Assembly: GCF_003025595.1 (NCBI RefSeq)
Contig: NZ_PYMI01000002.1
Span: 620,001 to 684,000, forward strand
DNA: 64,000 nucleotides
Reading direction: 5' to 3'
From: Photobacterium ganghwense
GTDB taxonomy: Bacteria; Pseudomonadota; Gammaproteobacteria; Enterobacterales; Vibrionaceae
Shown here: positions 35,082 through 44,055 of the stretch, one piece after another
Numbering within the stretch: position 1 is the stretch's first letter
Layout: the number at the start of each line of letters is the position of its first letter
The notes under the pieces: model-generated
Databases searched by the model: none
The model's input: only the letters and a program-made list of their open reading frames with translations
What the model was told of the DNA's origin: nothing
Translations under genes and position numbers: made by a program

Positions 35082-36383
35082 ATGTTTAAAAAAACGTTTT
35101 TGTCACTGGTAGTGGCAAGTTCAATGAACTTTGCCAATGCCAGTGTAGATTTTGATCTCGACGATTTGGTACCGGCGACAGCTTCAGCAGAAGCTACTCA
35201 GGCGGTTGATACCAGTGACGTAAAAGACGTTGCTGGGGTGATTGTTGCTGAAAATCCTAAGGCTGCTGTTTTATTGGCGCACCAGAGCCTAATCGAAGAT
35301 GAGGAAGACGGTGTGAAAATGATCGCTGTCAGCTCAGGTGTGGGCATTTTGTCAACCGGTTCTGCCAGTTACGAAACGTATGAAAACCGTAATGCGACTT
35401 TGTTGTCAAAACGTGCCGCATATATGAAGGCATTTCAAATTGCGAAGAAGCAACTGGTAGAGAACATGGATGGCATGAACAACGCATGTGCGACTGCCAT
35501 GACTGAAGTTACTGATGCCATTGATACGGCGACTGAAAGTGTTGCAAATACCACCAGCCTGTCCAGCGATAATTGTGCTGAATCGGTGCAAGGGGCACTG
35601 GCCGGATATGTCACGTTTGATGTTTATGACGATCCCACTGAAAAATTGGTACGAGTCAGTTTGATTTCGACACCAAAAACTCGGGAGCAAACAAAGCGGA
35701 AGGTTGGAGCATTAACGCAGACTACTGAGCCGAATGCCATCTTCAAACAAATCATTGCTGATCTGCAGGCTGGAGTGATGCCACCTGTTGGTGCCAAAGT
35801 TATTACTAATATGGAAACTGGTGAGTCTTTTGTGCTTGGGTTTGGCTCATCCATTATTCGCGAAAACAAGAACAAGTCCGTACAACGTAAGCTGCTGGGG
35901 GTTGCGAAATCTCAAGCGCAGGCAAAAGCCCGAAATGGCCTGATTGCGGTGATGAAAGGTGAGCAAATTTATTGGGAGGGTGGGTTTACGGAAAATCAAC
36001 TGGAGCAGAATGAACAGTTTGAATATCCGGTAGACAGCGTTAACCCTGCTGATGCCAAAGTGCTTGCGGAAGACAAACACACGTTCATGAATAACCTAAA
36101 ACATGCAGAATCTTACAAGTCATTTGCCGCCGGTAAAGTGCCGCCGGGTGTTTCGGTGAAAACCTTTAAAAGTACTGATGGTGACTGGATGCTGGCGGTT
36201 GCTGTGTATGCGCCATCACTGGAGGCTGTTGCAAAAAAAGCGGCGGCAGAAAATGACCAGCGAGTCCGCGAAGGTAAAACCGTTGGCACGACCCACCGTA
36301 TTCAATCATCCGGTGGTTTAACAGAAGATGGAAACCATTCTCAAGGGCCATCAGGTCAGGTTAGTCGTGTAAATGATCTGTAA
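35082..36383 (+). CDS. Secreted protein of unknown function, cluster gene 5
   Basis: 433-residue protein with a signal peptide (cleavage near NANA-S). An acidic stretch (DFDLDDLV) follows. Residues about 75-215 hold an alpha/beta domain with VGILSTGSASYETYENRNATLLSKRAAYMKAFQIAKKQLVENM and Cys residues at 135 and 166; the second half repeats a related pattern (SFVLGFGSSIIRENKNKSVQRKLLGVAKSQAQAKARNGLIA), so the two halves may be duplicated LPP20-like folds. The C-terminal tail is Gly/Ser/Gln-rich. The next gene starts inside its end (11-base overlap). Confidence 0.76.
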   Translation: MFKKTFLSLVVASSMNFANASVDFDLDDLVPATASAEATQAVDTSDVKDVAGVIVAENPKAAVLLAHQSLIEDEEDGVKMIAVSSGVGILSTGSASYETYENRNATLLSKRAAYMKAFQIAKKQLVENMDGMNNACATAMTEVTDAIDTATESVANTTSLSSDNCAESVQGALAGYVTFDVYDDPTEKLVRVSLISTPKTREQTKRKVGALTQTTEPNAIFKQIIADLQAGVMPPVGAKVITNMETGESFVLGFGSSIIRENKNKSVQRKLLGVAKSQAQAKARNGLIAVMKGEQIYWEGGFTENQLEQNEQFEYPVDSVNPADAKVLAEDKHTFMNNLKHAESYKSFAAGKVPPGVSVKTFKSTDGDWMLAVAVYAPSLEAVAKKAAAENDQRVREGKTVGTTHRIQSSGGLTEDGNHSQGPSGQVSRVNDL

Positions 36384-37146
36384 TCCCCGAATCATGTTGG
36401 TAGGCATTTTGTGCCTGCCAACATGGCTTAGCGCTTCGCCTGATTTAAGTGAATCCTCTTGGCAGTTTGCGGGTACCCGTTACCGTGTTTTGAGCAGCAA
36501 TGAAAAGGTGTCTGTGATTGCGCAACGAGAGTTCGGTTTAGCGATTGATCAAATGAAATCGTTGTGCCGGAAAGGGTTAGGGTTAACGCTCAGGCAACGG
36601 TATGAAGCGCAATTACTGGCAAAGGGATTAATCACTGAAACGCTAAGCGATTGGCCAATGGCGAATCTCCGTTACCGCATCTCCGACATTCACTATCAGC
36701 AGGTATCAACCCAAATGGCGGGCTGTTCTGCGACGGTAGCGGATACCGGCGAAGGGGTAAATTTGCACCTGACGGCACTGAACTATGCTTTTGTGTATTT
36801 TCAGAGCCATCAATCTGAATCTTTATACCGATTGCTGCCTTATCTGATGGAACAACCTGATGTCTCAATGGATGCGGCTAGCTTGGTAGCACTGGCACTA
36901 AGCAAACATGATCAGCCGAAAGCCGTTCACTACTTTGAAAAATATGTTGACGTTTCTGCTATGAAAGATGACCGGATACAGCTTGAGCTGGCATCCTGGC
37001 TTTTTCGGAATGAGAACTATGATGTTGCACTGGAGATTACAGAGCAATGTCAAAGCACGCATTGTCGAGAACTGTCGTTGGATATCGAAGAACGGCTACT
37101 CGAAAAAGAACAGGCATCAGCGGCTGATCTGTCTTCTTATTTTTGA
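36373..37146 (+). CDS. Secreted TPR-like protein, cluster gene 6
   Basis: 257-residue protein with a signal peptide (about residues 1-21, WLSA). The N-terminal part (YRVLSSNEKVSVIAQREFGLAIDQMKSLCRKGLGLTLRQRYE) carries a helical bundle; the C-terminal half (QSHQSESLYRLLPYLMEQPDVSMDAASLVALALSKHDQPKAVHYFEKYVDV and SWLFRNENYDVALEITEQCQSTHC) has repeated helix pairs of the tetratricopeptide type, suited to binding partners. Its start overlaps the previous gene by 11 bases, so it belongs to the same transcript. No known function. Confidence 0.78.
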   Translation: MICNPRIMLVGILCLPTWLSASPDLSESSWQFAGTRYRVLSSNEKVSVIAQREFGLAIDQMKSLCRKGLGLTLRQRYEAQLLAKGLITETLSDWPMANLRYRISDIHYQQVSTQMAGCSATVADTGEGVNLHLTALNYAFVYFQSHQSESLYRLLPYLMEQPDVSMDAASLVALALSKHDQPKAVHYFEKYVDVSAMKDDRIQLELASWLFRNENYDVALEITEQCQSTHCRELSLDIEERLLEKEQASAADLSSYF

Positions 37147-37231
37147 CATTGAACTGGCGGGTGAACGATAAGTTCAGCCATGCCTGCTTTCTAACGATTT
37201 ACTGACGGCGTATTACTTTTAGGAACACAAT

Positions 37232-37852
37232 ATGAACAAAACAAACGTATTTGCCACAGCGGTACTGGCGATGACTCTGGCAGGCTGTGCTTCAAATGAT
37301 GCTAATCAGGCAAATAACAGTAACATCACGAATATGCCTGAATGGGTGATGAACCCGGTATCGGCTAATGGCTTTGCCGCTTCGAACTGTGTCGTAAGTT
37401 CTGGTAACTTTTCTATTGATCGTAACCATGCGATTTCGTTGGCTCGTAATACCCTGGCGCAGAATATGCAGTTGAAAGCCAGCATACTTGAAAAGTCATA
37501 CCAGAAGATGGAAAGTGCATCTGGCATGACAACATCCGGTACTTCGTTTGAGCAAGTTGCGAAACAAGTGGCAAGTGTTTCACTGACAAAAAGCCAGGTT
37601 GAGAAAGTCGCTATCGTGAACATTGCTGGCAAAGATCAGGTTTGTGCTCTGGTGACAATTCCGAAAGTAGAAGCTGAACAACAGTTTAAAGCTGCAATGA
37701 TGAAAGTTCCAGGCATGAATCCAATGACTCAGGATCATTTGTATAAAGAGTTTGTCAGCCAGAAAACAGCAAAAGAGCTGGAAGCTCAAGTAAAATCACT
37801 GTCCAGTGAACAGGCAGTTTCTGCAGTACAAAATATGTCAGCTGAAGGGTAA
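37232..37852 (+). CDS. LPP20-family lipoprotein, cluster gene 7
   Basis: 206-residue lipoprotein with lipobox TLAGC (Cys19). MPEWVMNPVSANGFAASNCVVSSGNFSIDRNHAISLARNTLAQNMQLKASILEK is a clear LPP20 domain opening (P-E-W-x-x-N-P then alpha/beta). The C-terminus is a helical tail. It follows a gap of 85 bases with a good ribosome site (AGGAACA) and closes the cluster before a terminator. LPP20 family members occur in Helicobacter and as FlgP in Vibrio, where they are surface lipoproteins of the flagellum; here the flagellar context is missing. Confidence 0.86.
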   Translation: MNKTNVFATAVLAMTLAGCASNDANQANNSNITNMPEWVMNPVSANGFAASNCVVSSGNFSIDRNHAISLARNTLAQNMQLKASILEKSYQKMESASGMTTSGTSFEQVAKQVASVSLTKSQVEKVAIVNIAGKDQVCALVTIPKVEAEQQFKAAMMKVPGMNPMTQDHLYKEFVSQKTAKELEAQVKSLSSEQAVSAVQNMSAEG

Positions 37853-37870
37853 TGACATTACTTAGTAAGA

Positions 37871-37899
37871 AAAAACCGCTCTAATGAGCGGTCTTTTTC
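37871..37899. terminator. Bidirectional terminator after cluster and ycsG-like gene
   Basis: Perfect 7-bp stem ACCGCTC / GAGCGGT with TAAT loop, followed by CTTTTTC on plus and A-tract (T on minus) on the other side, ending both convergent transcripts. Confidence 0.85.
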
Positions 37900-37970
37900 T
37901 ATGCAACACCTGATTATCATGACGCATTAGACGATTTGTTTTTAATGTGTCCAACGTCTGGTATGCAGCG

Positions 37971-39248
37971 TTATTTGATGAACATGTTGTAAAGCGTATA
38001 CAGGCTCATGGCGGCCATCATTGCTGTAATCAACCAGCCCACAACCGACATCCAGACGGGGTGTTCATAGTTGCCGATGATGGCTTTCTTACGAGCGGCA
38101 ACCAGCATAGTGCCAAGGGTAACGGGCAGAATGAAACCGTTCAGCGCACCAGCAATAATCAGTAGCGCGACCGGTTTGCCCACAAAACAGAAGATCATGG
38201 TGGAAGTCACAATAAAACCGATGATGCAGGCGCTTGAGTGTTTTTCAATAGCCGGGTGCAGGGTCTTGAGGAAAGATACAGATGTATACGCCGCCCCGAT
38301 AACCGAGGTGATGGCTGCCGCCCAAAGCACCAGACCAAACAGTTTGTACCCGACATTACCTGCAGCATGCTGGAACATAGAAGCCGGTGGATTGCTTGGA
38401 TCCAGTGTCACGCCCTGGCTGATGACGCCCAGCGCGGCCAGAAACAGGACGATACGAACCAGAGAGGCGAGGCTGATTGCTGAAATCGAGCCACGGTTGA
38501 CCTGTGGCAGGGCTTCCTGACCGGTGACTCCGGCATCAATCAGGCGGTGTGCGCCGGCAAAAGTGATATATCCACCAACCGTACCACCCACTAGTGTAAC
38601 AATAGCAATCACATCCACATTTTCTGGCCAGACAGAGCGATACAGCGCTTCACCCACAGGCGGTTCGGTGGAGAATAGCACGTACAGTGTCATGGCAATC
38701 AGTGCACCACCCATCAGAATGGTAAAGCGGTCCATGATTTTACCGGCGTCTTTCAGCAGGAAGATAGTTACCGCAATAACAGCACTGATTGCAGCGCCGA
38801 CAATCGGTGACAGGGAAGGGAATAGCACATTCATGCCCATTCCTGCACCGCCAACGTTACCGATGTTGAATGCCAGTCCACCCAGGGCAACGGCACCTGC
38901 AATAGCAAAACCCAGTCCCGGTAGCAGCTCATTGGCAATATCCTGAGCCCGTTTTCTGGCCACAACGATTACCCGCCAGATGTTAAGTTGTGCACCAATA
39001 TCGAGCAGGATGGAAACTAAAATGACGAAGGCAAAACTGGCCCCAAGGGTTTGGGTAAAGACGGTAGTTTGGGTCAGAAAGCCGGGGCCAACGGCAGAGG
39101 TTGCCATCAGGAAAGCGGCGCCCATGATGAGCGACCAGTTAAAACCGGAACGTGATTCTGAACTTGATCCTGAACGTGGTTTGGCAGTGGCAGACATCGC
39201 TGATGCTGACGATCCGCCTGTCTGAGTGATCACTTTTTCTGATGCCAT
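37971..39248 (-). CDS. NRAMP-like permease of 5-oxoproline operon (YcsG-like)
   Basis: 425-residue membrane protein with about eleven helices of the NRAMP fold. In place of the metal-binding DPGN of helix 1 it has AVGPGFLTQTT, and the usual MPH of helix 6 is replaced by AGAHR, so metal transport is unlikely. It ends the operon after pxpC. In Bacillus, ycsG is found with the same pxp genes, which suggests import of 5-oxoproline or a related acid; this is inferred. The first 35 residues are Ser/Gly-rich and hydrophilic. Confidence 0.87.
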   Translation of the reverse strand: MASEKVITQTGGSSASAMSATAKPRSGSSSESRSGFNWSLIMGAAFLMATSAVGPGFLTQTTVFTQTLGASFAFVILVSILLDIGAQLNIWRVIVVARKRAQDIANELLPGLGFAIAGAVALGGLAFNIGNVGGAGMGMNVLFPSLSPIVGAAISAVIAVTIFLLKDAGKIMDRFTILMGGALIAMTLYVLFSTEPPVGEALYRSVWPENVDVIAIVTLVGGTVGGYITFAGAHRLIDAGVTGQEALPQVNRGSISAISLASLVRIVLFLAALGVISQGVTLDPSNPPASMFQHAAGNVGYKLFGLVLWAAAITSVIGAAYTSVSFLKTLHPAIEKHSSACIIGFIVTSTMIFCFVGKPVALLIIAGALNGFILPVTLGTMLVAARKKAIIGNYEHPVWMSVVGWLITAMMAAMSLYTLYNMFIK

Positions 39249-39386
39249 AAGTCTACTCCTGTATTGAAAAGCCCGTATCCGCTGGGCAATGTATGTCTTG
39301 TTGATATGATTGTTATGATGTTTATCTTTGCGTGCGTCTCCCTGTGGTAAGTGATCTCACTTACCACTGACAGTTAGGGGATTCTT

Positions 39387-40352
39387 TTACTTCGCTTGAT
39401 TCAGTAGTTGTTCGGCATGTTTTTTACCGACGTATCCGCGAAAAAAATGATGCTCAATCATGCGCTCGGCTTCGGCTTGATAGAGATCCTTTTCAATAAA
39501 ACGAACGGTCGCTCCCGGCTGGCACTGGGCAAGCTTGCTCAGATCCCTTGCCGTGACACAGCCGATTTTGGGATAGCCTCCGATCGTCTGACGATCCCTC
39601 ATCAGGATGATCGGCTGTCCGTCGGCGGGGATCTGGATTGCACCCAGCGCGATCCCTTCAGAGATCAAACTGGTGGTTTGGCATGCAATGGCAGCCCCGG
39701 ACAGGCGATAACCCATGCGATCAATCTGCGGCGTTACTGTAAATTCACTGCTGAAAAAACGCTCGCGCTCGGCTTGGTCAAACAGATCGTATTGGTAGCC
39801 GGGAATGACGCTAAGGGTAATTAACTGACCATAGTCGGGAATGAATTGCTCCGGTACCCTGCGCGTTGGCATTGGGGTAGTCACGTTATACCGCAGGCGA
39901 TCCTGCGCCATCAGCTTGTCACCTTGTCGGCTGAAACCGCCCAGCCCGTCACGCATAACCGTTGCACAGCTGTCGAGAACGCCAGTGACTTTAAATCCCT
40001 CTTTAACGGCCAGGTACGAACGAATACCGTTTCGTGCGCCGCGCAATGACAGCTGATCACCGGATCGAACGCGGAGGCTTTGCCAAGAGGCAACAGGTTT
40101 TCCGTTAAGGCGGGCATTCATATCTGCTCCGGTCAATGCAATTGTCGTATCAGCATGAAACTCGCAACTGAATTGCCCCATTGCAATCTCGATTTGTGCT
40201 GCATTTAACGGGTTATCCAGCAAACGGTTTGCCCATAAAAAAGCATGTTCATCCATTGGCCCGCCAGGGCTGACGCCAATATGCTGATGACCGTGGCGAC
40301 CCAAATCCTGCACCAGACTCAATGGCCCCGGTGTTAATATACGTAATGTCAT
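39387..40352 (-). CDS. pxpC: 5-oxoprolinase subunit C
   Basis: 321-residue large subunit of the prokaryotic ATP-dependent 5-oxoprolinase (formerly KipA, carboxyltransferase subdomain 2 fold). Starts MTLRILTPGPLSLVQDLGRHGHQHIGVSPGGPMDEHAFLWANRLLDN, a family signature, and includes GADMNARLNGKPV and EGIALGAIQIPADGQPIILMRDRQTIGGYPKIGCV. It overlaps pxpB by four bases (ATGA), and works as a complex with PxpA and PxpB to turn 5-oxoproline into glutamate. Confidence 0.95.
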   Translation of the reverse strand: MTLRILTPGPLSLVQDLGRHGHQHIGVSPGGPMDEHAFLWANRLLDNPLNAAQIEIAMGQFSCEFHADTTIALTGADMNARLNGKPVASWQSLRVRSGDQLSLRGARNGIRSYLAVKEGFKVTGVLDSCATVMRDGLGGFSRQGDKLMAQDRLRYNVTTPMPTRRVPEQFIPDYGQLITLSVIPGYQYDLFDQAERERFFSSEFTVTPQIDRMGYRLSGAAIACQTTSLISEGIALGAIQIPADGQPIILMRDRQTIGGYPKIGCVTARDLSKLAQCQPGATVRFIEKDLYQAEAERMIEHHFFRGYVGKKHAEQLLNQAK

Positions 40353-41122
40353 GCCACCTCCCTGACCGGTTCAGCCGCTGCGCGCATTTCTGCGCGGCGA
40401 TATTCTTCCTCTTCAATGACCCCACCCAATGCCAGAAACTCATCTCGGGTAATCGGGGTAAACTTGACCTTGGCACCCATCTCGAACACGGTCAGATTTT
40501 CCCGCTGAAAATCGATCAAATCGATTGGGGTACGACCTATGATCTGCCAGCCGCCCGGGGAGGCTTTCGGATAGATTGCAGTTTGTTGATCAGCCAGTGC
40601 CAGGCTGCCTTTGGGAACCTTGGCGCGTGGCGTTTGCTTGCGCGGTATATGAATGCGTGAGTCCGTATTGCCGAGATAAGCAAATCCTGGTGCAAAACCG
40701 ATCGCATAGACTCGGTAAATCGTGTTGGCATGGATCGAGATGATCTGATCAAAATCCAGTCCGGTGTGGCGGCAGATCTCATCGGCATCAAGTGAAACTT
40801 CCGGCCCATAGTAAACAGGCAGCTCGATCATGGGGCTTAATTCGGTCTCGGAATGCCGCTGTTCAGCGGTTGACAGCACCTGTTTGAGAAGGGCTGTGAA
40901 ATCACGCTGGCCAATAGCCATCAGATCGAATGTCACCAGGATGGAGGTATACGAAGGGACAAGATCAACCAGATATTGTCCTAACTCTGCACGTAACACT
41001 GGCAGCACTGCGGCGATATGATCAGCGGTTTCCGGACTGGCCTGATTGGCAAAGTACACCATCAAAGAGCTTTCATTAACTGGCGTGATAGTGATTGAGG
41101 TGATAGCCATCGAGATAGTCAT
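40349..41122 (-). CDS. pxpB: 5-oxoprolinase subunit B
   Basis: 257-residue subunit (formerly KipI, allophanate hydrolase subdomain 1 fold). The signature YAIGFAPGFAYLGN is present at about residues 148-161, with the nearby PVYYGPEVSLDADEICRHTGL and KVPKGSLALADQQTAIYPKASPGGWQIIGRTP. It overlaps pxpA by four bases at its start and pxpC at its end, so translation of the three is linked. Together they hydrolyse 5-oxoproline, a damage product of glutamine and glutathione. Confidence 0.95.
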   Translation of the reverse strand: MTISMAITSITITPVNESSLMVYFANQASPETADHIAAVLPVLRAELGQYLVDLVPSYTSILVTFDLMAIGQRDFTALLKQVLSTAEQRHSETELSPMIELPVYYGPEVSLDADEICRHTGLDFDQIISIHANTIYRVYAIGFAPGFAYLGNTDSRIHIPRKQTPRAKVPKGSLALADQQTAIYPKASPGGWQIIGRTPIDLIDFQRENLTVFEMGAKVKFTPITRDEFLALGGVIEEEEYRRAEMRAAAEPVREVA

Positions 41123-41874
41123 AAGGCGCCTCCGTATGGGTTACTTGGCGGTAATAAATCGCGAAGCAGCTGGGCGGTGGGCAGTGCCAATGGACCATCC
41201 CCATGGATACACAAGGTGTCGGCATGTACAGGGATAACCTGACCATCAAGGGTGGTAACGCTTCTTTCCTCGATCATCTGGCGAGCCTGACGGCGGATCT
41301 GGTTCAGTTCGTGATAACTTGAGCCCGGCACAGTACGTGGTACCAGTCGCCCATCCTGATCATAAGCACGATCCACAAAGGCTTCAAACCACAGCTGAAT
41401 GCCGTAATCAGCGGCAAGGGCTTGGTATTTCTCATGATTGGGTACCGCCATAACAACCAGTGGCAGAGACGGAGCGACTTTACTCATCGCTTCAACCAGA
41501 GTGATAAAAACCTCATCGTTTTTCATCATGGTGTTATAAAGTGCACCGTGAGGCTTTACGTAATCGAGAGAGACAGATTCACCTTGGCAAATGGCTGCCA
41601 GAGCTCCAACCTGATAGATGAACAGGGCAGACAACTCATCTTGGCTCATTGCAATTTGACGGCGACCAAACCCTTGCAGGTCAGCATAACCGGGATGCGC
41701 CCCCACACTGACCTGATGTTGCTTGGCCAGCCTGACGGTATTGAGCATTACCGTGGGATCAGATGCATGCATACCGCACGCAATATTCGCCATATCCAGA
41801 TAAGGCATGACTTGCTCATCGCTGCCCATTTTCCAGATGCCAAAGCTCTCGCCCATATCACAATTGATTTTCAT
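41119..41874 (-). CDS. pxpA: 5-oxoprolinase subunit A (LamB/YcsF family)
   Basis: 251-residue subunit. MKINCDMGESFGIWKMGSDEQVMPYLDMANIACGMHASDPTVM opens the protein and is the YcsF signature; GAHPGYADLQGFGRR and VKPHGALYNTMMKND follow, with conserved HGDGP at the C-terminal end. It supplies the ring-opening activity in the PxpABC complex. It follows the hydro-lyase-like gene by 35 bases and overlaps pxpB by four. Confidence 0.96.
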   Translation of the reverse strand: MKINCDMGESFGIWKMGSDEQVMPYLDMANIACGMHASDPTVMLNTVRLAKQHQVSVGAHPGYADLQGFGRRQIAMSQDELSALFIYQVGALAAICQGESVSLDYVKPHGALYNTMMKNDEVFITLVEAMSKVAPSLPLVVMAVPNHEKYQALAADYGIQLWFEAFVDRAYDQDGRLVPRTVPGSSYHELNQIRRQARQMIEERSVTTLDGQVIPVHADTLCIHGDGPLALPTAQLLRDLLPPSNPYGGAL

Positions 41875-41909
41875 GCGGTTTCCTCCCTGAATTGACTGTT
41901 TGACGTGTG

Positions 41910-42725
41910 TTAAAGCACTGACAGTGCATTATTCAGCAAATCAGTAATCAGCATTTTGCCCGGCGCATGAGTGATGCAGATCGGTGGTTTACTTTGGCGA
42001 ATGACATTCTGTGGCGTTACTCCACAAGCCCAGAACACCGGTACTTCACCGTCGAAGATATCAACCGCTTCCCCGTAATTTGGCGTGTTGATGTCTCTGA
42101 TACCAATGGCTGTCGGGTCGCCGAAGTGAACAGGCGCACCGTGTGCCTTCGGATAACGGCTAGTGATTTGAATCGCTCGGATCGCGTCTTTAGGCGTGAA
42201 CGGGCGCATAGAGACCACCATGTTGCCCGAAAAACGACCGGCAGGCTGGCAGGCGATCTGGGTGTCATACATTGATACATTGCGACCCTGTTCGATGTTA
42301 CGAACGGTCAGGCCAGACTGAATAAGGGCTTCTTCGAAAGAGAATGAGCAGCCAAGAACAAAAATTACCAGATCATCACGCCAGTGCTCGCTCAGATCCG
42401 AAACCGAGGTTTCAAACTGGCCGTTATAAAACACATGGTATTCCGGTACGTCACGGCTGATATCGATATCGGCTCCGATTTCGGCCAAAAACGGACTGCC
42501 GGGTTCTGTGACACCAATTAGTGGACAAGCAACCGGGTTTTTCTGGCAAAACAGCAGAAAATCATTCGCCCAGTCAGCTGGCAGCATGACCAGGTTGGCC
42601 TGCAGGTAGCCGGGCGCCAACCCGCTGGTTGAGCCGGTATAAGCATTCACGCGTATTTTCTGGCGCAGCTCGGCCAGGGAAAGCGTTTGCAGGGTAACGG
42701 ACTCTTTTTCTCCTGAGATTAACAT
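41910..42725 (-). CDS. Putative hydro-lyase (DUF1445, YcsI-like)
   Basis: 271-residue protein of the YcsI/DUF1445 family, a candidate hydro-lyase seen beside pxp genes. Markers are [43 protein letters not shown]-like [18 protein letters not shown], and [22 protein letters not shown]. Start chosen at 42725 because AAGGAG lies eight bases upstream; the GTG at 42734 overlaps the ribosome site. First gene of the operon, divergent from the LysR gene. Confidence 0.9.
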   Translation of the reverse strand: MLISGEKESVTLQTLSLAELRQKIRVNAYTGSTSGLAPGYLQANLVMLPADWANDFLLFCQKNPVACPLIGVTEPGSPFLAEIGADIDISRDVPEYHVFYNGQFETSVSDLSEHWRDDLVIFVLGCSFSFEEALIQSGLTVRNIEQGRNVSMYDTQIACQPAGRFSGNMVVSMRPFTPKDAIRAIQITSRYPKAHGAPVHFGDPTAIGIRDINTPNYGEAVDIFDGEVPVFWACGVTPQNVIRQSKPPICITHAPGKMLITDLLNNALSVL

Positions 42726-42751
42726 CTGGACCACTCCTTGGTTCTTATTAT

Positions 42752-42857
42752 GTAAATACTTGGTAACAATAAGGCTTCCTGCGATAATGTCTATTCTTGA
42801 TTTTTTGGCTTACCTGATAAATAAAATTTATAGGTCAGAGATTTATTCTGTATTTAC
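42752..42857. promoter_or_regulatory. Repeated dyad-like motif in divergent ycsI/LysR region
   Basis: Two related motifs, GTAAATACTTGGTAAC (42752-42767) and GTATTTACTTGTTAC (42850-42864), sit at opposite ends of the divergent gap. They share TAC-TTG-TTAC elements and fit paired sites of a LysR regulator. Confidence 0.4.
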
Positions 42858-42896
42858 TTGTTACTGATAGGGATTTTACGCGAAGGAGAAGCGGCT

Positions 42897-43796
42897 ATGT
42901 TGAACCTGAAACAGCTAGAAACATTTGTATGGATTGCAAATCTCGGCAGTTTTCGACAGGCGGCGGAGCATCTGTGTACCACACAACCGGCCATTTCTAC
43001 CCGGATTGCGAATTTGGAGCAGGCGCTGAATACCACGCTGTTTTATCGTGAAGGAGGAGTGGTGTCGCTGACAGCAAAAGGAAGAGAGTTGCTGCCTCTG
43101 GCAGAGAAAATCCTCGCCAACACTGAAAAGCTGAAATACAAAGCTGACTCGGCAAAAGCGTTATCCGGTATGCTGCGTATTGGTGTGTCCGAGACGCTGG
43201 TTCATACCTGGTTGCCGGATTGCCTGAAGCTAATACAACAGCAGTTACCGGATGTGGAAGTCGAGCTGATTGTCGATGCAACGGTGAATTTGCGCAAAGA
43301 ATTGCTGGCACGCAATGTGGATATTGCGCTGTTACTTGGGCCCATAGCGGAGCCTTCTGTTATCAATCAGGTGATTTGTGATTATCCGCTTTACTGGGTG
43401 GCCAACCCTGATTTACTGACTAGCCAGCAGGCTAAAGCAGAAGATTTTGCTCAGTGGCCAATTATTACCTACGCCCGTAATACTGCCCCGTACCATGAAA
43501 TATCGCGTCATTTTAAGCAAGATGAGGGGCTAGCTGTGCGTTTTTACTCTGCCAGCTCGTTGTCAGCCAGCGTACGGCTGGTCGAAAAAGGGGTCGGTAT
43601 TGCTTCACTGCCTAAAGAAGTGATCTGCGATCAACTGGCCAGTGGTCACTTAGTGCTGCTTGACGCTGACTGGCAACCCAGTCCGTTGCGATTTACGGTA
43701 TCGTATATCAATGCCCCTGCCAGTTTGCTGATTGAGCAGGCTGTAAATCTGGTTATTCAGGCGCGCGATGAGTATGAGCAAACCTGCTCGGGCTAA
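42897..43796 (+). CDS. LysR-family regulator, probable control of pxp operon
   Basis: 299-residue regulator. HTH residues 1-60 (LNLKQLETFVWIANLGSFRQAAEHLCTTQPAISTRIANLEQAL), then a substrate domain. Start at 42897 is set by AAGGAG ahead of it; the 13 extra codons upstream are not used. It is divergent from the pxp operon and is the most likely activator or repressor of it, by analogy with common LysR layouts. The domain has the GMLRIGVSETLVHTWLP strand. Confidence 0.92.
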   Translation: MLNLKQLETFVWIANLGSFRQAAEHLCTTQPAISTRIANLEQALNTTLFYREGGVVSLTAKGRELLPLAEKILANTEKLKYKADSAKALSGMLRIGVSETLVHTWLPDCLKLIQQQLPDVEVELIVDATVNLRKELLARNVDIALLLGPIAEPSVINQVICDYPLYWVANPDLLTSQQAKAEDFAQWPIITYARNTAPYHEISRHFKQDEGLAVRFYSASSLSASVRLVEKGVGIASLPKEVICDQLASGHLVLLDADWQPSPLRFTVSYINAPASLLIEQAVNLVIQARDEYEQTCSG

Positions 43797-44055
43797 TGGT
43801 TTTGTTGGTTTTTATCTGTATAAATTTCAGGCATGTACCGTGATGCTGATAACCGGTCAGGCAGGCAGCCAGAGAGGCGATGATATTGCCATTGGTATTT
43901 TAAGCCATTAAAATCAATGGTTTGTTTTTCTTTGTGTGGGCGGTGACGCCGAGCGCCATAACTCCCGCGACAAAAGTGGGGAATATTCCCTAAACTTTTG
44001 TGCCAAACAGTGATAAGTTTTGTCACACAAAATGTATCCAATGGGAAAGACGTCC

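Noticed and set aside
43905-43935. Short hairpin after the pxp LysR gene as a terminator
   Set aside because: The stem is only five pairs (CCATT/AATGG), too weak to call, although T-rich DNA follows.
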